Shown: positions 11,111 through 24,144 of the stretch, one piece after another
Numbering within the stretch: the stretch's first letter is position 1
Layout of the letters: every line of letters starts with the position of its first letter
NCBI GenBank assembly: GCA_019022495.1
Contig: JAFEKR010000005.1
Location: 2,356,001-2,420,000, forward strand
Length of the DNA stretch: 64,000 nucleotides
Origin: Epichloe hybrida
Taxonomy: Eukaryota; Ascomycota; Sordariomycetes; Hypocreales; Clavicipitaceae
Direction of reading: 5' to 3'
Program-made: the position numbers and the translations under genes
The notes under the pieces: model-generated
Databases searched by the model: none
What the model was told of the DNA's origin: nothing
What the model saw: only the letters and a program-made list of their open reading frames with translations

Positions 11111-12642
11111 AAAATACATTTCATCTAAGGTACCTTTTACCTTACCTAGTGACTTGTCATTGGCCTGCTGCCCCTGGTCATGTACCTCGTGTGTAAAATC
11201 ATATACAGATCTTCAGGGGAAAGTGTATTCGCGGAGAGGCAGGTGCCCTGCAGGGGGGTCTTCTCGTACCCGACCCTTCTACCTAATCACCTGACGGCCC
11301 TATCACGGCTTCGTTACACTACATCCCCCCCCCTAGACGAGACCTGTGGGCCCAGGTCCAAATACCCTTATGCATGTGGTGTTCAGGGGTTAGACTGTGC
11401 TGATAATAGTATGTACTACGTTTAGCTGATTATAGCTATTCAAGAGGAACGATAAGCTACATGTAGGGCATGTAGATTTGTCAAATAATAAAGGGAGTAG
11501 AGTGCAAAGTTCTGACTTAAAAAGAACTGTCTCCCTATCATAGAGTATAATACACCCCCGAAATTATTTTACAAATCTACATAACAGTAGGCAATTAAGC
11601 GAATCAGGTGTTAGTAAGGAAAAAAGGGAGATAAGGGCGCTTTTTACCCTATATATTTCCCTTATAGCTCTCTAAAATAATCTCAGGGTTATAGTGCATT
11701 TACAGCTGATCAGAGGAATAAAAAACTAGGACTTGTAGATTTGTAAAATAATTCAGGTGGTAGAATACTCCGTGCGGAGTCGTATGGTGGAATGCAGGGG
11801 CTACCAGAGTCGGTGTAGCGGTCACGTTCGTGCTCCGTCTGCCCCCTCAAAAGAAAAGACTTCTAGGAAAGGGGTGGCGCGTTGAATAGGGGCGGGCTGT
11901 TTACCGGGCGGGCTACGCTACATTAGTGTTCAAGAATGTGTGCGCAACAGTTGGCTGACCAATAGTGGCGCACTTCGATTCCACAAAGTTCCGATACTGT
12001 TGCGAAACCCGAGTTGCTGGCTGACCAGTAGCGCGAAGAGTGTATCCAGTACGGATTGGTACTCCGTACACACACTACCTCATGAGCCTTGGAACCCAAC
12101 CCCCCAACCCCCCTGTTCTCCGTCCAAGTTTTGGCTCCTGCACTCCCTCGTATTTTGCTCAGTCATGATGGGCGGGCATCGGAACGCCTGGAGCATCCAT
12201 TCCGCCGTCAGACTAATCGTTACCCACCCACACCATCTCCACCCATGCTCCACATTGCCTGTCTTTACTCTCTCCTTGACCCAAGTCTGCTTTTTCTTGC
12301 CACGCTCGCCCCGTGCTTCTCCCTCCCTAACCAACGGAAAAGGGGACTAGCAACAGGTGTTTCAACGCGTTCGCGATCTCCCAAACGCTTAACCTTCCGC
12401 TCTTTTCATTACGTTTCTCCCATAACCCACCACTCTTCAAAACGTGTATTTTGTCATCCGGTTTCCATCACTCGTTAATCTCAGCGAAGACAATTCACGG
12501 CGAGGCATAATCGTCGTTGCTCTGTACTCGGACACTCATCCTTGTGCTGCATCACCCCCGAACGTTTTCAGCATCTGCCTGTTCACTGGCTTTACATCAA
12601 CTTCCTATGGCAATTTTCGATTAGATTGACGAGTTGACAACG
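11111..12642. promoter_or_regulatory. transposon-gene boundary and FKS1 upstream region
   Basis: Base composition switches to that of the host near 11.15 kb. From about 11.8 kb the sequence looks like a fungal promoter and leader. It has pyrimidine-rich runs at 12095-12125 and 12280-12345, and a CCAAT box near 11958 inside GGCTGACCAATAGTGGCG. This box is partly repeated as GGCTGACCAGTAGCGCG near 12019. Several short open frames here overlap on both strands and look like chance. No TATA box is convincing. Confidence 0.5.
11471..11581. mobile_element. small inverted-repeat element (MITE-like)
   Basis: The left end, TGTAGATTTGTCAAATAAT (11471-11489), is repeated in inverted orientation at 11563-11581 with one mismatch, giving a 111-bp unit with 19-bp terminal inverted repeats. 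A third copy of the same 19-mer lies in direct orientation at 11734-11752, and its left flank (AGCTGAT ... AGAGGAA) also resembles the flank of the first copy. No clear target duplication and no coding content are seen. Confidence 0.5.
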
Positions 12643-15600
12643 ATGTCGGGTTATCCGGGCGGTCAGAATGACCGTTACGATGACGGCTATGGTCATCAGG
12701 GCGAAAGCCATGCCAATGCTGACTCATACTACCAAGACGACCAGTACTATGACAATGGCTATGATGCTCGCGGTGCACCTGCGGCACAAGGCGCACATTG
12801 CGGAGAAGGATATTACGATGAATCGTACGTGTAAGCCCTGATCACTCATGTCTCCCGCCAGCTTCTAACCGCCTACAGTGGATATTACAACGCAGACCCG
12901 AACAATCCTTACCATCAGGATGGCGGCTATTACGATGGCCAGGATCAATATCAGGACGAATATTACAATGGTCAAGGTGGCTACTATGATCAGGACTACA
13001 ATCAGGGGTATAGTGGCCAAGGTGGACGGCAAGGCTCAGAGGAAGACTCTGAGACATTCAGTGATTTTACGATGAGGTCTGACATGGCTCGAGCCGCAGA
13101 AATGGACTATTATGGTCGCGGTGACGAGCGCTACAATAGTTATGGAGACGGCCAGCGTGGATACCGACCTCCCTCGTCGCAGATCTCGTACGGTGGCAAC
13201 CGATCCTCTGGTGCATCAACACCTAATTATGGCATGGATTACGGGAATGTCTTGCCAGCTGGACAGCGTTCCAAAGAGCCTTATCCTGCGTGGACCTCGG
13301 ATGCTCAGATCCCCCTCTCCAAAGAGGAAATTGAAGACATCTTTTTGGACCTGACAGGCAAATTTGGGTTTCAGCGAGACAGCATGAGAAACATGTACGA
13401 CCATCTCATGACACTCCTCGACTCCCGTGCTTCTCGAATGACGCCGAATCAAGCTCTGCTGTCCCTCCATGCCGATTATATCGGAGGAGACAATGCTAAT
13501 TATCGGAAATGGTACTTTGCTGCTCATTTGGATTTGGATGACGCTGTTGGCTTCGCCAATAGTAAGACAAAGGGATTGCGACGCAAGGCCAAGAACAAGA
13601 AGAAGAAGAAGAATTCCGATGACAATACCAATGAAGCTGACGCGCTTCAAGATTTGGAAGGTGATGACAGCCTTGAGGCTGCAGAGTTTCGCTGGAAAAC
13701 CCGTATGAATCGCATGTCACAACACGATCGGGTTCGACAGATTGCCCTGTACCTGCTTTGCTGGGGCGAAGCAAACCAAGTCCGGTTCATGCCGGAGTGT
13801 CTATGCTTCATCTTCAAATGCGCTGATGACTACCTCAACTCTCCCGCATGTCAAGCACTGGTTGAACCAGTAGATGAATTCACATATCTGAATAACGTCA
13901 TCACTCCTCTTTACCAATATGTTCGCGATCAGGGCTATGAAATCGCTAACGGGGTGTATGTCCGCCGTGAGCGAGACCACAAACATATCATTGGGTATGA
14001 CGATTGTAACCAGCTCTTTTGGTATCCCGAAGGCATCGAGCGCATTGTTATGCAAGACAAGAGCAAACTTGTCGACGTACCGCCCGCCGAGCGCTACGCA
14101 AAGCTCAAAGATATCAATTGGAAGAAGTGTTTCTTCAAAACCTACAAGGAGTCAAGATCTTGGTTTCACCTTCTTGTCAACTTTAATCGAATCTGGATTA
14201 TACATCTTACAATGTTCTGGTTCTACACTGCTCACAATGCACCCTCAATTATGTACGGTCCGTCATACCAGCAGCAACTCAACCAACAGCCAGCCGGATC
14301 TACACATCTCGCCGCCGTCTCCATTGGGGGAGGCATTGCATCGCTGATTCAAGTTCTCGCCACTCTGGCTGAGTGGGCGTATGTGCCACGTCGATGGGCT
14401 GGCGCACAGCATTTGACGAAGCGGCTTCTTGTTCTGCTCCTCATTTTTGCCATGAATGTCGCTCCTGCCGTTAAGGTGCTTATGTTTCCTACGAAGCTTA
14501 AAGGTTCCAACCCTGTGGATATTGACTACATCATCGGCATTGTCAATTTCATCATCGCTGTTATTACCTTTTTATTTTTCTCAGTCATGCCTCTCGGCGG
14601 CCTTTTCGGCAGCTATTTGACGAAGAATTCGCGTCAGTACGTTGCCAGCCAAACATTCACAGCTAGCTGGCCCCGACTTAAAGGTAACGACATGGCAATG
14701 TCGTTTGGCTTGTGGTTAACTGTGTTTGGTGCCAAATTTGGAGAGTCGTATGTGTATCTGACCCTTTCGTTCCGAGACGTCATTCGGTATCTCTCCATTT
14801 TTTCGCCTGCTTGTCAAGGTGACCACATCATCAAGACTATGCTATGCAAAAACCACAACTATGTTCTCCTTGCCCTGATGGCTTTTACCGACTTGATCTT
14901 CTTTTTCTTGGATACATATCTCTTTTACGTTCTCCTCAACACTATCTTCTCAATCGCTCGGTCGTTCTATATTGGCTCCTCTATCTGGACACCGTGGAGA
15001 AACATCTTCTCTCGCCTTCCCAAACGCATTTACTCCAAAGTTCTTGCAACAACGGACATGGAGATCAAGTACAAACCAAAAGTCTTGATCTCACAAGTTT
15101 GGAATGCTATTGTCATTTCAATGTATCGTGAGCACTTGCTGGCTATAGACCATGCGCAAAAGCTGCTCTATCATCAGGTCCCTTCTGAACAGGAAGGCAA
15201 GAGGACATTGCGAGCCCCCACATTCTTCGTCTCACAAGAAGATCATTCCTTCAAGACCGAATTCTTTCCTAGTCAGAGCGAGGCTGAACGTCGAATCTCG
15301 TTCTTCGCTCAGTCGTTGTCTACACCGATACCCGAGCCACTTCCGGTTGACAACATGCCGACGTTTACAGTCATGATCCCTCACTATAGCGAGAAAATTC
15401 TCCTTTCTCTTCGTGAAATTATTCGTGAGGACGAGCCATATTCCCGCGTCACACTTTTGGAATATCTCAAGCAACTGCATCCACACGAGTGGGATTGTTT
15501 TGTCAAGGATACCAAGATTCTCGCCGATGAGACTGCACAAATGAATGGAGAGCCAGAAAAGAACGAGAAAGATACAGCCAAGAGCAAGATCGATGACCTG

Positions 15601-18572
15601 CCCTTTTATTGCATTGGTTTCAAATCTTCTGCCCCCGAATATACTCTACGAACGAGAATTTGGGCATCGCTTCGCTCACAAACTCTCTATCGCACCATAT
15701 CTGGCTTCATGAATTATAGCAGAGCTATCAAGCTTCTGTATAGAGTGGAAAATCCTGAAGTTGTTCAAATGTTCGGCGGAAATTCAGACAAACTTGAACG
15801 CGAGTTGGAGCGAATGGCTCGCCGGAAGTTCAAGATCGTTGTGTCTATGCAGCGCTATTCCAAATTCAACAAGGAGGAAATGGAAAATGCCGAATTCTTA
15901 CTCCGAGCTTATCCTGACCTTCAAATTGCTTATTTGGATGAGGAGCCTCCCTTGGCGGAAGGCGAAGAACCGCGACTATACTCGGCACTTGTTGACGGCC
16001 ACTCGGAACTCATGGAGAACGGATTGCGACGACCCAAGTTCAGGATTCAGCTTTCTGGCAACCCCGTGTTGGGTGACGGCAAATCTGACAATCAGAATCA
16101 CTCGTTGATCTTTTATCGTGGCGAATATATCCAGCTTATCGATGCTAATCAGGATAACTACTTGGAAGAGTGTCTCAAAATTCGTAGTGTGTTGGCCGAA
16201 TTTGAAGAAATGAAGACCGAGAATGTATCTCCATACACGCCAGGTGTGAAGAACGACATACGAACTCCCGTTGCTATCCTTGGTGCAAGAGAGTACATTT
16301 TTTCTGAAAACATTGGTATACTAGGTGATGTCGCTGCAGGGAAGGAACAAACGTTCGGTACCTTGTTCGCCAGAACATTGGCACAGATAGGAGGCAAGCT
16401 TCACTACGGCCATCCTGATTTTCTCAATGGAATTTTTATGACGACACGTGGTGGTGTGTCAAAAGCCCAGAAAGGTCTTCACTTGAATGAGGACATTTTT
16501 GCCGGTATGAATGCCATTCTTCGTGGTGGTCGCATCAAGCACTGCGAATATTATCAGTGTGGAAAGGGTCGTGATCTCGGGTTTGGCTCGATTCTGAATT
16601 TCACAACCAAGATTGGAACTGGCATGGGCGAACAAATGCTCTCTCGCGAGTACTACTATCTTGGCACGCAACTGCCCCTTGATAGATTTCTGTCGTTCTA
16701 CTATGCTCATCCAGGCTTCCACGTCAACAATATGTTCATCATGTTGTCTGTGCAGTTGTTCATGCTGTGTTTGCTCAACTTTGGCGCTTTCAGACACGAA
16801 ACTATACCTTGCGAATACAACCCTGATAAGCCGCCGACGGACCCCCTCTATCCCACAGGATGCGCGAATACCGATGCAGTCATGCAATGGGTGCAACGCA
16901 GTATTTTTTCCATCTTCTTCGTTTTTTTCTTGTCATTTGTACCTCTTCTTGTACAGGAACTGACGGAGAGGGGCGTTTGGCGTGCCCTTGTACGGTTTTT
17001 GAAACAATTTTTCTCGCTGTCTCTTTTTTTCGAAGTGTTTGTTTGCCAGATTTACGCGAACTCTGTGCAACAAGATCTTTCATTTGGAGGCGCTCGTTAT
17101 ATTGGTACTGGTCGTGGATTTGCGACGGCTCGTATCCCGTTTGGTGTTTTGTACTCCCTTTTTGCAGGCCCTTCGATTTACTTCGGCGCGCGACTATTGA
17201 TGATGCTACTCTTTGCCACCGTCACGGCTTGGCAAGCAGCTTTGACCTATTTCTGGATCACTCTCCTAGGCCTCACAATTTCTCCCTTTCTTTACAACCC
17301 GCATCAGTTTGCATGGAACGATTTCTTTATTGACTATCGGGACTTTCTTCGATGGTTGTCTCGAGGCAACTCAAGAAGCCACGGTCAATCCTGGATCGCT
17401 TTCTGCCGTTTGTCACGGACTAGAACTACTGGATACAAGCGCAAGACACTGGGCGAGGCTTCCGCCAAATTATCCGCTGATGTTCCACGAGCTGCTATTG
17501 CCAACATCTTCTTGTCCGAAATCGTGTCCCCTTTGTTGCAAGTTGTTTGGACGCTGGTACCGTACTTGTTTATCAACGCACAGACTGGAGTCAACACCGA
17601 TAACAACTCAGATAATGCCAAGTACACAAAACCGACTTCTGCCCTGGTTCGAGTACTTGTTATTTCACTTGCACCTATTGGTGTTAATGCTGGAGTACTT
17701 GCTGCTATGTTTGGCATGGCCTGCTGCATGGGCCCAGTGCTCAGTATGTGCTGCAAGAAATTTGGCAGCGTGTTGGCCGCCATAGCACATGCCTTTGCTG
17801 CTATTTTCATGTTGATTTCGTTTGAAGGCATGTTCTTTCTGGAAGGCTTAAACTTCGCCCGCACATTAGCCGGCATGATAGCCGTCATTTCCATACAACG
17901 CTTCATATTTAAACTGATTGTGGCGCTTGCACTTACACGCGAGATGAAGACCGATCAGTCTAATATTGCATTCTGGACCGGGAAATGGTACTCGATGGGC
18001 TGGCACTCGCTTTCACAACCAGGTCGAGAATTCCTGTGCAAAATTACCGAGCTTAGCATGTTCGGTGCCGACTTTATCCTTGGCCACTGGCTTTTGTTTA
18101 TGATGCTACCGGTTATTTTAGTCCCGCAGGTTGACAAACTTCACTCCACGATGTTGTTCTGGCTTAAGCCTAGGTATGTTGATTGGCGGAGTGGATCATT
18201 CCCTTCTTAGGCATCAGCTAACTGTGTCTTAGCCAGCAAATTCGTCCTCCTATATACTCAGTGAAGCAATCGAAGCTACGACGCCGGCGGGTCGTTCGAT
18301 ATGCGGTTCTTTACTTTGTTTTGTTTGTGATCTTCGTCGCACTGATTGCCGGTCCTGTTGCCTTGAAGAAGGTGCTCAAGGAAGGCGATCTTAAAAAATT
18401 CTATGAGACTGTCAACTTGAAGGGCAGCATAGGACCGCTTATGCAACCAAATTTCTTGAAGAACGATGACACGCAAGCAAGCAGTGACACCGGGACAGGT
18501 GCCGCAAGCTACACATATCCTTCAGGTTTTGGTCCTACATCATCGACTGGCGCTCCTCAGGCTACGTCCTGA
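12643..18572 (+). CDS. FKS1: 1,3-beta-D-glucan synthase catalytic subunit
   Basis: This GT48 plasma-membrane synthase makes the beta-1,3-glucan of the wall from UDP-glucose and is regulated by Rho1; it is the echinocandin target. Three exons, 12643-12824, 12879-18173 and 18233-18572, give 1938 residues, normal for the family. The N-terminus is rich in Gly, Tyr, Asp and Gln. The FKS1 domain begins near residue 150. A first membrane block at about 420-780 is followed by the large cytosolic GT48 domain and a second membrane block from about 1330. The ATG at 12643 fits the conserved MSGYPGG-type start. Hot-spot 1 reads YLTLSFRDV (residues 687-695) and the third hot-spot residue is Phe743 in DTYLFYV. 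Both differ from the drug-sensitive yeast pattern. The last exon encodes a basic segment, a final membrane span and a Ser/Thr/Gly-rich tail. Confidence 0.97.
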
Positions 18573-19207
18573 TTGATGATGCATTACATTCAACACCTGG
18601 CACGGCACTGCAGAAATGCAACTCGTCTTGTAGCGGAGCCGTATGGTTTGTGGTCTTGGTAGCGATGTTCATCGGATTCTCAAGTATTTGTTTCATACAA
18701 GCCACAGAGCCTACTTGATGTATTAGAAAAACGGACTGTGGATAATTAGTTACTAGAGGTGTTTTCCGTTTGCCTTTGGCTTGCGCGTAGATATGTATTT
18801 GAAGGGACATTATTGAATTCTATTTTCTTATACAATACCACTAAGTGACTTGTCTTGGGCGCTGTTCTGAAATTTTGGAAACATGAAAATATGAGCTTGT
18901 GTGCTTGATTGTGGGCGAGAGATAATCGCAGGTTGTACAATGCTACCTACTCCTTACTATCCATACGCTACTCGAGGCCTGCGTGCCTGTTTGGGTCATT
19001 CGCTGATGCGGAGTGGAGCTATGGCTGACCGGTGGCACCAATGAGACACATATAACAACACTTATTATGCCTGCCAGCGTCTCTTCTATCCGTTGCATTG
19101 GACCAACCTTCTGCCACCTACAGTTAACAACAGTTGCGACAACACCTCCTGTCGTCACAAAGTCCTGAAATAGCGTCCAACTCAGAACATTACCGCCGCT
19201 AGTTCCT
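18573..19207. other. FKS1 3' region and LCB1 upstream region
   Basis: Between two genes on the same strand, this holds the FKS1 3' UTR and the LCB1 promoter. The first half is AT-rich, with possible polyadenylation signals around 18800-18840. I see no gene or repeat. Confidence 0.5.
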
Positions 19208-21106
19208 ATGGACATTGATCTGTTCCAAGCCCAGCTCAGCCATGGGCTGCAGAAAGCGATCTCGGCGTTCCAAAAAGTCCCTGGTTCAGCAGTGCTCCTG
19301 AGATACATTCGCTCGAGCTACCAGAACGACCCCGTGCGGTCCGCCATTGAACTCATACTCATTTTGTTTTTCATTCGGTATCTACTATCGCCATCTTACT
19401 CAACCCATAAACAAAATTTTGTCAAGCTCAGAGAAGATGTTTGTTATGTCCTGGGTGTCATTTTAATGCGCGAGACACGGCAAATCACGCTCCCTTTCGA
19501 AAGTAGTGATTGCTTTGGCTAATATTTAACGCAATATCTAGGAAATCGATGAATTAATTGACGAATGGGTTCCGGAACCGCTAGTTGCCGAGAAAACTGC
19601 TCTCGAAGAAGCAGAAAGTGAAAAACTTCCAGTCATCGTTGGGTATGTACCTGCATCGTGCCTCGGTATACGTCTTTGGGTGGTAGACAGTGGTCCCTTT
19701 ATCTCTTGAGCTTAAACTTTCACCAAAAATACCTACATGTGCTTCTCGATGGCCTGCAGCTGACCTGTCCATCCTGAGGAAAGGCCCACGGGACCCAAAG
19801 TAAAATTGTCAAGCGGCCGGACCGTCACGAACCTCGCGTCGTATAATTTCTATAACTTCAACTCCAACGAACAAATCAAGGAGAAGGCTATTCAGACTCT
19901 GAGAACTTATGGCGTTGGCCCATGTGGCCCTCCGCAGTTTTACGGCACTCAGGATGTTCACGTGAAGGCTGAAGCCGACATAGCTAACTTTCTCGGGAGC
20001 GAAGGTTGTATTATATATGCACAAGCTTTTTCTACTGTCTCTAGTGTGATACCTGCGTTTTGCAAACGCGGTGACGTAATTATCGCCGACGAAGCCGCGA
20101 ACTACTCGATTCGAAAGGGTCTTCAGGCCTCCCGAAGCAATATCAAATGGTTCAGGCACGGTGATATGGACGATTTGGAAAGAGTTATGAAGTCTGTAGC
20201 GGTTGAACAGGCTAAAGGAAAGAAGCTCACTCGAAGATTTGTTGTCACAGAAGGCCTGTTCGAGACTTGCGGGGATATCACAGACCTCCCGAGACTTGTG
20301 GAGCTCAAAGAGAAGTACAAGTTTCGCATTATTCTTGACGAGACCTGGTCTTTCGGAGTGCTTGGACGAACTGGCCGTGGCCTTACCGAAGCGCAGAACG
20401 TTGATCCTCAACAGGTCGATATGATAGTAGGCTCCCTTTCAGGGCCTCTTTGTGCGGGCGGTGGGTTCTGTGCTGGCGCCAAGGATGTCGTTGAACACCA
20501 GCGCATTACTTCTTCCGCTTATACTTACTCAGCTGCTCTTCCAGCCATGCTGGCCATGACAGCAAGCGAAACCGTTAATCTTCTACAGTCAAATCCGGAT
20601 ATCCTCACTCAATGTCGAGAAAACATCAAAGCCATGAGGTTGCAACTGGACCCTCGCAGCGACTGGGTTGTGTGTACAAGTGCTAAGGAAAATCCTATAA
20701 TGTTACTTGTACTGAAGCCAGAGACTATTACGACCAGAAAGCTTGGTATTGACGACCAGGAGCGCATCCTGCTGGAATGTGTCGATGAGGTGAGACACAA
20801 CCGCTCGAGGAACCCTTTACCTTTATTTCGCGCTTTCTTGCGAGATACAACCTTGAATGAGTTAATCCAAATCGTTCTAACCAATGTAAATAGTGTCTTG
20901 CCAACGGCGTTCTCATTGCGAAACTAAAGACAAGGCCATATGCACACGCAATTTCAGCGCGAGACGGCAAATGGGTTGCCCAACCTGCATTGAAGATTTG
21001 CATTACATCTGCTCTCTCCAAAAAGGACATCGAAAAGGCCGGCGCCACCATAAGACATGCGCTTACAAAGGTCATGACTCGCAAAGCTGGCAGCAAGGTG
21101 GGTTAA
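19208..21106 (+). CDS. LCB1: serine palmitoyltransferase subunit 1
   Basis: This is the non-catalytic partner in the ER enzyme that condenses serine with palmitoyl-CoA, the first step of sphingolipid synthesis. Four exons, 19208-19438, 19542-19642, 19784-20789 and 20894-21106, give 516 residues. A hydrophobic segment near residues 46-62 (ELILILFFIRYLL) is the membrane anchor. The aminotransferase class II fold follows, with GPCGPPQFYGTQDVH and RIILDETWSFGVLGRTGRG. Where the Lcb2 subunit has the PLP-binding lysine, this protein reads IVGSLSGPLCAGGG without it, as expected for Lcb1. The C-terminus KDIEKAGATIRHALTKVM is typical. The first intron starts GTTTGT, somewhat unusual, but it restores EDEIDELIDEW. 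The last coding exon could be spliced differently at its very end (AAG/GTGGGT), so the last two residues are less sure. Confidence 0.95.
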
Positions 21107-22819
21107 GGGCTGACGTAGGCAGGATATTTGTATGGTGTGAGCTGCTCTCTTCACCATGCCCATCTGCCACCGAGTTGGCTAGCATAAGTCGCCGAGAATG
21201 AGGTTGCCGTGGCAAGAAAGATCTTCATTTGGTTTGACAGCCCTGGATTTTACTAATACAAGGCTGGTTCAGAGAACCCTACAGAGAATTAAATGTCTTG
21301 CCCGACTATTGGTCCTTGTCAGTCGCTATGTAATGCAGCTCAATATAAGTATGAAGCGTTTCGTGATGATTTCAAAGGGGTCGTGATGATTTGATAATGA
21401 CATAGTACTTGTGAAGGCGAATTAATTGATCCGAACTTTTTGAATCTTACGGGGGGTTTCACCTCCAGCTTAGCGGAGCTCAAGCCGGGCAGGCTGTAAT
21501 CCAGTCTCAGTAGACCGTTGTGCGGCGTGTGCACATGTTCTCAGCAATCTGCATACCATAGAGCTGTTTTGTCTCAGTCAAGACTCTCCGCATTACGCCG
21601 ACGAGCTGAATTCCGCCACATGGAGGGAAAACATAAACAGCGGCTGATAATTGTTGCCCAAATCCCAGAGTCACCCGCTGAATCATTCCACGCGAGGTGC
21701 TTCAACATTCCGTCCGGCAAAGTAACTCAACCTTTGGATGAATCGGGCGACTCAATTCGTAGAACCTCGGGTGTAGTTCGATCCTACAAGATTGCAAGAA
21801 TATCTGCAGACTATTGTAAACTTATCGAGAAACAGACCAGGATGGTGTAGAGAAGTTCTCTCTTTCATCTCTCACTATGAATCCACGGATTGAGTTCAAG
21901 TATTTCTTCTCAGTCGGCCAGCAGGACACATGCTATCATTTATTGTATACATACTTACTGATCAAGCCCTACGTTTACATAGTGGAAATAGACAAGGACA
22001 TAGGGCATCTTCACATAGAGTTTCTAGGAATCTAGATCTGAGAAAGAAAAAAACACGATGTCAAGAAAAATCCATACAATACCATCACCAATGCCTTGAA
22101 ACCTAAGCTGGAGTTCTGCAAGTTTTGCACTATCATGGTCCCCCTTCATCAGCCTCATAATTATCGCGAGGACTTGAAGTTAACGCCAATTAACAAAAAG
22201 CACTTCCAGGTGTAGTTTCTAGGTACACATGGCGTGAAGACACCTGTCGGGTCGTGGTTGTGTATCTGCCTGCCTTGAACTTATGCCCCACCACGATTTT
22301 CCATGTGCTGGCATTACATGTCTCATGTAATGAGTATCACATTCCGATGAGAGTTTTGTTTATTGACATCTTTCTCTTTTCCGATCATGTGGAAAGCATT
22401 TGGCCGTAATGACCAGATTTCTATAAGTAAAGATGCAACTGGTTTATGACATCCGTAGCGACGGCGATCAGCTCATGGAGGCTGTGTTTTGACTAACCGG
22501 GAAGCTGTCAACCAACTCCTAAGCATGGTATTACATCTCCTCATGTTTGACCCTTAATTCTCCGCCGAGTGTATTGAGATATCTCGGTTTCTTCAATTTC
22601 TTTGGAACTGGTTTTGTCATTATATACCGAAAGGCTTCACCTCCCGCGGTGTTATTCTCTTTGAGTCACTCCTTTTGTCATATAACTTTGAAACTCCTCT
22701 TTTGATTTGCTGTTAGGAACAACACCGACACTGGCATTAGCGAACGTCGGGCAAAAAGAAGAGGAAACGGGAAACCCCCCCACCACCAAATCTACTTCAG
22801 TCACTTCAGCAACAGAACA
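21107..22819. other. intergenic, LCB1 to GH17 gene
   Basis: This 1.7-kb stretch has no convincing gene. A 110-codon open frame at 21518-21850 has no recognisable domain and no splice partners. Near 22310-22330 there is a short inverted repeat (ATTACATGTCTCATGTAAT). The segment before 22819 is the likely promoter of the glucanase gene. Confidence 0.5.
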
Positions 22820-24144
22820 ATGTTCTCCGTGACCTGGTTTCTTTGCTGTCTTGTGCTAACGCCAGTTAGCGCTGGACAATCAGCTGGTCAGACCACCGAA
22901 ACAACAAAGTCTTGTTTCATTCGACTAATACGTTGACTATAGGAAAGCATTACGTTCGTCAGGATACTCCTCATGGCCTTGATATAATCGTTTATGACTC
23001 CAAGGTTGCCTCGGCGACGCGTGTACGAGAAGTTATTCAATGGGTGAATAAGGCAGGCGAGCCGGTCGGGACAGCCACTGAGGACATCTTGTTGTTGCCA
23101 ACCAGCTTGGCTCCCAGTGCTGCGTCCAATAAGACTGAAGCGACCAGCGCTACAACACCATATTGCACGCAGACACTTGTCATCTCGTCCTCCAATGGTG
23201 AAACACCCGCAAATCAAGATGGAAGCATCGCTGCCCCTGCTGAACCAAAGGCGTTGATCACTGCCTCAAAAACATCTCATTCCCAAGCAGCAAAAGACAC
23301 AGAAAGGCCATCTGATATACTTGACGGCAAGAATAATACATCTGAGCGGTTTGGTGTGTCGTACACGCCGTACCGTGCCGACCAAGGTTGCAAATCCCAG
23401 CAAGATGTAGACGACGACTTCAAGAGAATGGCAGGCTCATACTCTATCGTCCGAATCTATGGAACCGATTGTAACCAAGTTCCCATGGTATATTCGGCAG
23501 CAAAGACGCACGGAATGCAGCTATTTTTGGGAATCTGGAGCCCCTCTTCAGCTCAAGATGAAGCTGTGAAAATAAGGTCCGGAATCAATGGTGACTGGAG
23601 CATTGTCCACACAGTCAGCGTTGGCAATGAGCTTGTGAACAAGGGTGAAGCATCTCCCGAAGACCTCATTCGCTCCATGAACAAGGCGCGGTCGGTACTT
23701 CGTGCAGCAGGCTATGATGGGCCTGTGGTGACGGTTGATACTTTCACCGCTGTCCTCGCTCACCCCGAGCTCTGCGAAGAGTCGGACTATTGCGCTGTAA
23801 ATGCGCATGCTTTCTTCGACGGCACCATCTTGCCATCAGAAACTGGACCATGGCTGCAAAAAACTATGTCGAATATAAAATCCGCCATTTCTGGACAGCA
23901 GAAGAAGATTGTTGTGACTGAGACTGGCTGGCCAACGAAAGGTGCAACAAACGGAGTGGCGGTTCCAAGCTTGGAGAATCAAAAGCTTGCTGTCCGTTCC
24001 ATCAAAGAGCAGTTTGCTAGCAACCCAGAAGACGTCATCCTATTTTCCGCCTTCAACGACTTGTGGAAAAAGAACGACATGTCAACGTTCGATGCTGACC
24101 AGTTTTGGGGCATTGACGGTGCGGTTTCCTCATGTGATCAATAG
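22820..24144 (+). CDS. secreted GH17 glucan endo-1,3-beta-glucosidase (Scw4/Scw10-like)
   Basis: This is a wall-associated beta-1,3-glucanase or transglucosylase of glycoside hydrolase family 17. Two exons, 22820-22886 and 22943-24144, give 422 residues. The start gives a clear signal peptide (MFSVTWFLCCLVLTPVSA); the short first exon is joined through an intron with a weak GTCAGA donor, which is needed to reach the signal peptide in frame. A Ser/Thr/Ala-rich linker occupies about residues 60-165. The catalytic domain starts at FGVSYTPYRADQGCKS. The acid/base Glu is in SVGNE (Glu252) and the nucleophile in VVTETGWP (Glu349). There is no C-terminal hydrophobic GPI signal, as in the yeast Scw4/Scw10 group. 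Its place near FKS1 may be chance. Confidence 0.92.

Noticed and set aside
11940..12478. Open frames of about 130 codons in the FKS1 upstream region
   Set aside because: Two overlapping plus-strand frames and one minus-strand frame in low-complexity pyrimidine-rich DNA; typical of chance in a leader.
17385..17906. 173-codon antisense frame inside FKS1
   Set aside because: Mirror of a membrane-rich FKS1 segment; no independent support.
19809..20411. 200-codon antisense frame inside LCB1
   Set aside because: It is a shadow of the conserved LCB1 coding sequence; no domain of its own.
21518..21850. 110-codon open frame between LCB1 and the GH17 gene
   Set aside because: No recognisable domain, no plausible splice partners, ordinary intergenic composition around it.
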